Virus record (IMG/VR): IMGVR_UViG_3300040801_001118
Coordinates: 1 to 38,177 of that record
Length of the DNA stretch: 38,177 nt
Reading direction: 5' to 3' (one strand)
DNA from: a virus
Translations under genes and position numbers: made by a program
The notes under the pieces: model-generated
Told to the model about the DNA's origin: nothing
Seen by the model: the letters and a program-made list of their open reading frames with translations, nothing else
The model's database searches: none
Part shown: piece after piece, positions 37,916 to 38,177 of the stretch
Layout of the letters: each line of letters begins with the position of its first letter
Numbering within the stretch: the first letter of the stretch is position 1

Positions 37916-37940
37916 ACGTACATATCACTAACCAACCAAC

Positions 37941-38177
37941 ATGTACCATTCTGCCGTAAAGTCTTTCGGATGTATTGAGGCAAAAGACTGTTTTCACTAC
38001 AAAGACGATAGCATAGAAGCTATGGTCTTTGACGTTGAGCTAGACGAAATTCCAGAGGCATTTTATAGGGCAGACTTTATCTATTGTGAACCACCATGGA
38101 AAGCAGGATATAAAGTATTCAATGAAAGATGTAACAAAGAGGGGGCAGGTATTGATCACCTTATTAGAAGAGCAATA
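37941..38177 (+). CDS. DNA methyltransferase-like protein, N-terminal part
   Basis: A partial gene cut by the window end (79 codons visible). The motif 'ADFIYCEPPWKAGYKVF' resembles methyltransferase motif IV (D/N/S-P-P-Y/F/W), with Glu in place of the usual Asp, as in some phage enzymes. A methyltransferase could protect phage DNA from host restriction. The leader AACCAACCAAC (37930-37940) abuts the ATG. The catalytic assignment is tentative because only one motif is seen. Confidence 0.5.
   Translation, partial: MYHSAVKSFGCIEAKDCFHYKDDSIEAMVFDVELDEIPEAFYRADFIYCEPPWKAGYKVFNERCNKEGAGIDHLIRRAI

Noticed and set aside
1-38177. Window ends joining into one gene in a circular genome
   Set aside because: Both ends happen to be in frame, but a methyltransferase-like start joined to an HNH-like tail has no sense, and no terminal overlap is seen.
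1-38177. CRISPR array, integrase or tRNA genes
   Set aside because: No regular direct repeats with spacers, no tyrosine or serine recombinase motifs, and no cloverleaf with TTC loop that I could support by eye.

Overview
The window is one contiguous piece of a tailed double-stranded DNA phage genome. Almost every gene reads on the + strand, coding is dense with many 1-14 base overlaps, and base composition is AT-rich. Both ends cut genes: an HNH-endonuclease-like C-terminus at base 1 and a methyltransferase-like N-terminus at base 38177. There is no integrase, transposase, CRISPR array or recognisable tRNA. The code looks standard, because TGA ends several genes inside ATGA overlaps.

Layout. 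(1) 1-6760, packaging and head: HNH nuclease tail, TerL, a portal-MuF fusion, a Mu I-like protease fused to an acidic scaffold, a decoration-like protein and a Mu gpT-like major capsid protein. (2) 6829-11501, an insertion-like block inside the head module: a FluMu/HeH-like protein, a long coiled coil, a head/tail-fibre-like protein, a DUF285/BspA-type repeat adhesin, a small protein and a decayed gene. (3) 11531-15868, connector, tail completion, tail terminator, tail tube and the two tail-assembly chaperones joined by a -1 frameshift at an A9 run. (4) 15878-23926, tape measure, tail hub and tail-tip/receptor proteins. (5) 23936-25706, lysis: XhlA-like protein, M15-family endolysin, holin-like protein and a lipoprotein. 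(6) 25707-27500, a compositionally different stretch with Shine-Dalgarno (SD)-led micro-genes, a bidirectional terminator and a minus-strand cluster with a membrane-anchored winged-helix protein. (7) 27662-31768, replication/recombination: Sak4-like ATPase, helix-turn-helix proteins, a candidate origin, DnaB helicase, a NUMOD4/HNH homing endonuclease and SSB. (8) 31816-38177, accessory region: a candidate structured RNA, VRR-NUC nuclease, TM2-like and zinc-ribbon microproteins, and a methyltransferase start.

The head genes are of Mu (gpT/gpI/MuF/DUF935) type, while the tail is a long non-contractile (siphovirus) type with a lambda-like G/GT chaperone arrangement. Replication appears to use a self-encoded DnaB/SSB/Sak4 set, and no Mu transposition genes are present here.

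Host: not determinable. Most starts lack a Shine-Dalgarno sequence, and the DUF285 adhesin resembles ones common in Bacteroidota phages. The recognisable promoters, however, are ordinary sigma-70 type (TTGNTT, 17 bases, TATAAT), which is not the Bacteroidota consensus. A poorly sampled lineage such as Patescibacteria is possible but unproven.

The most notable signals are: an 11-base leader AACCAAnnnAA abutting the ATG of many accessory genes in place of a Shine-Dalgarno; three near-identical 40-base promoter modules sharing an inverted repeat over the -35; a 215-base intergenic element closed by an 18-bp stem at 32078-32291; and an iteron-plus-palindrome origin candidate at 29190-29307.
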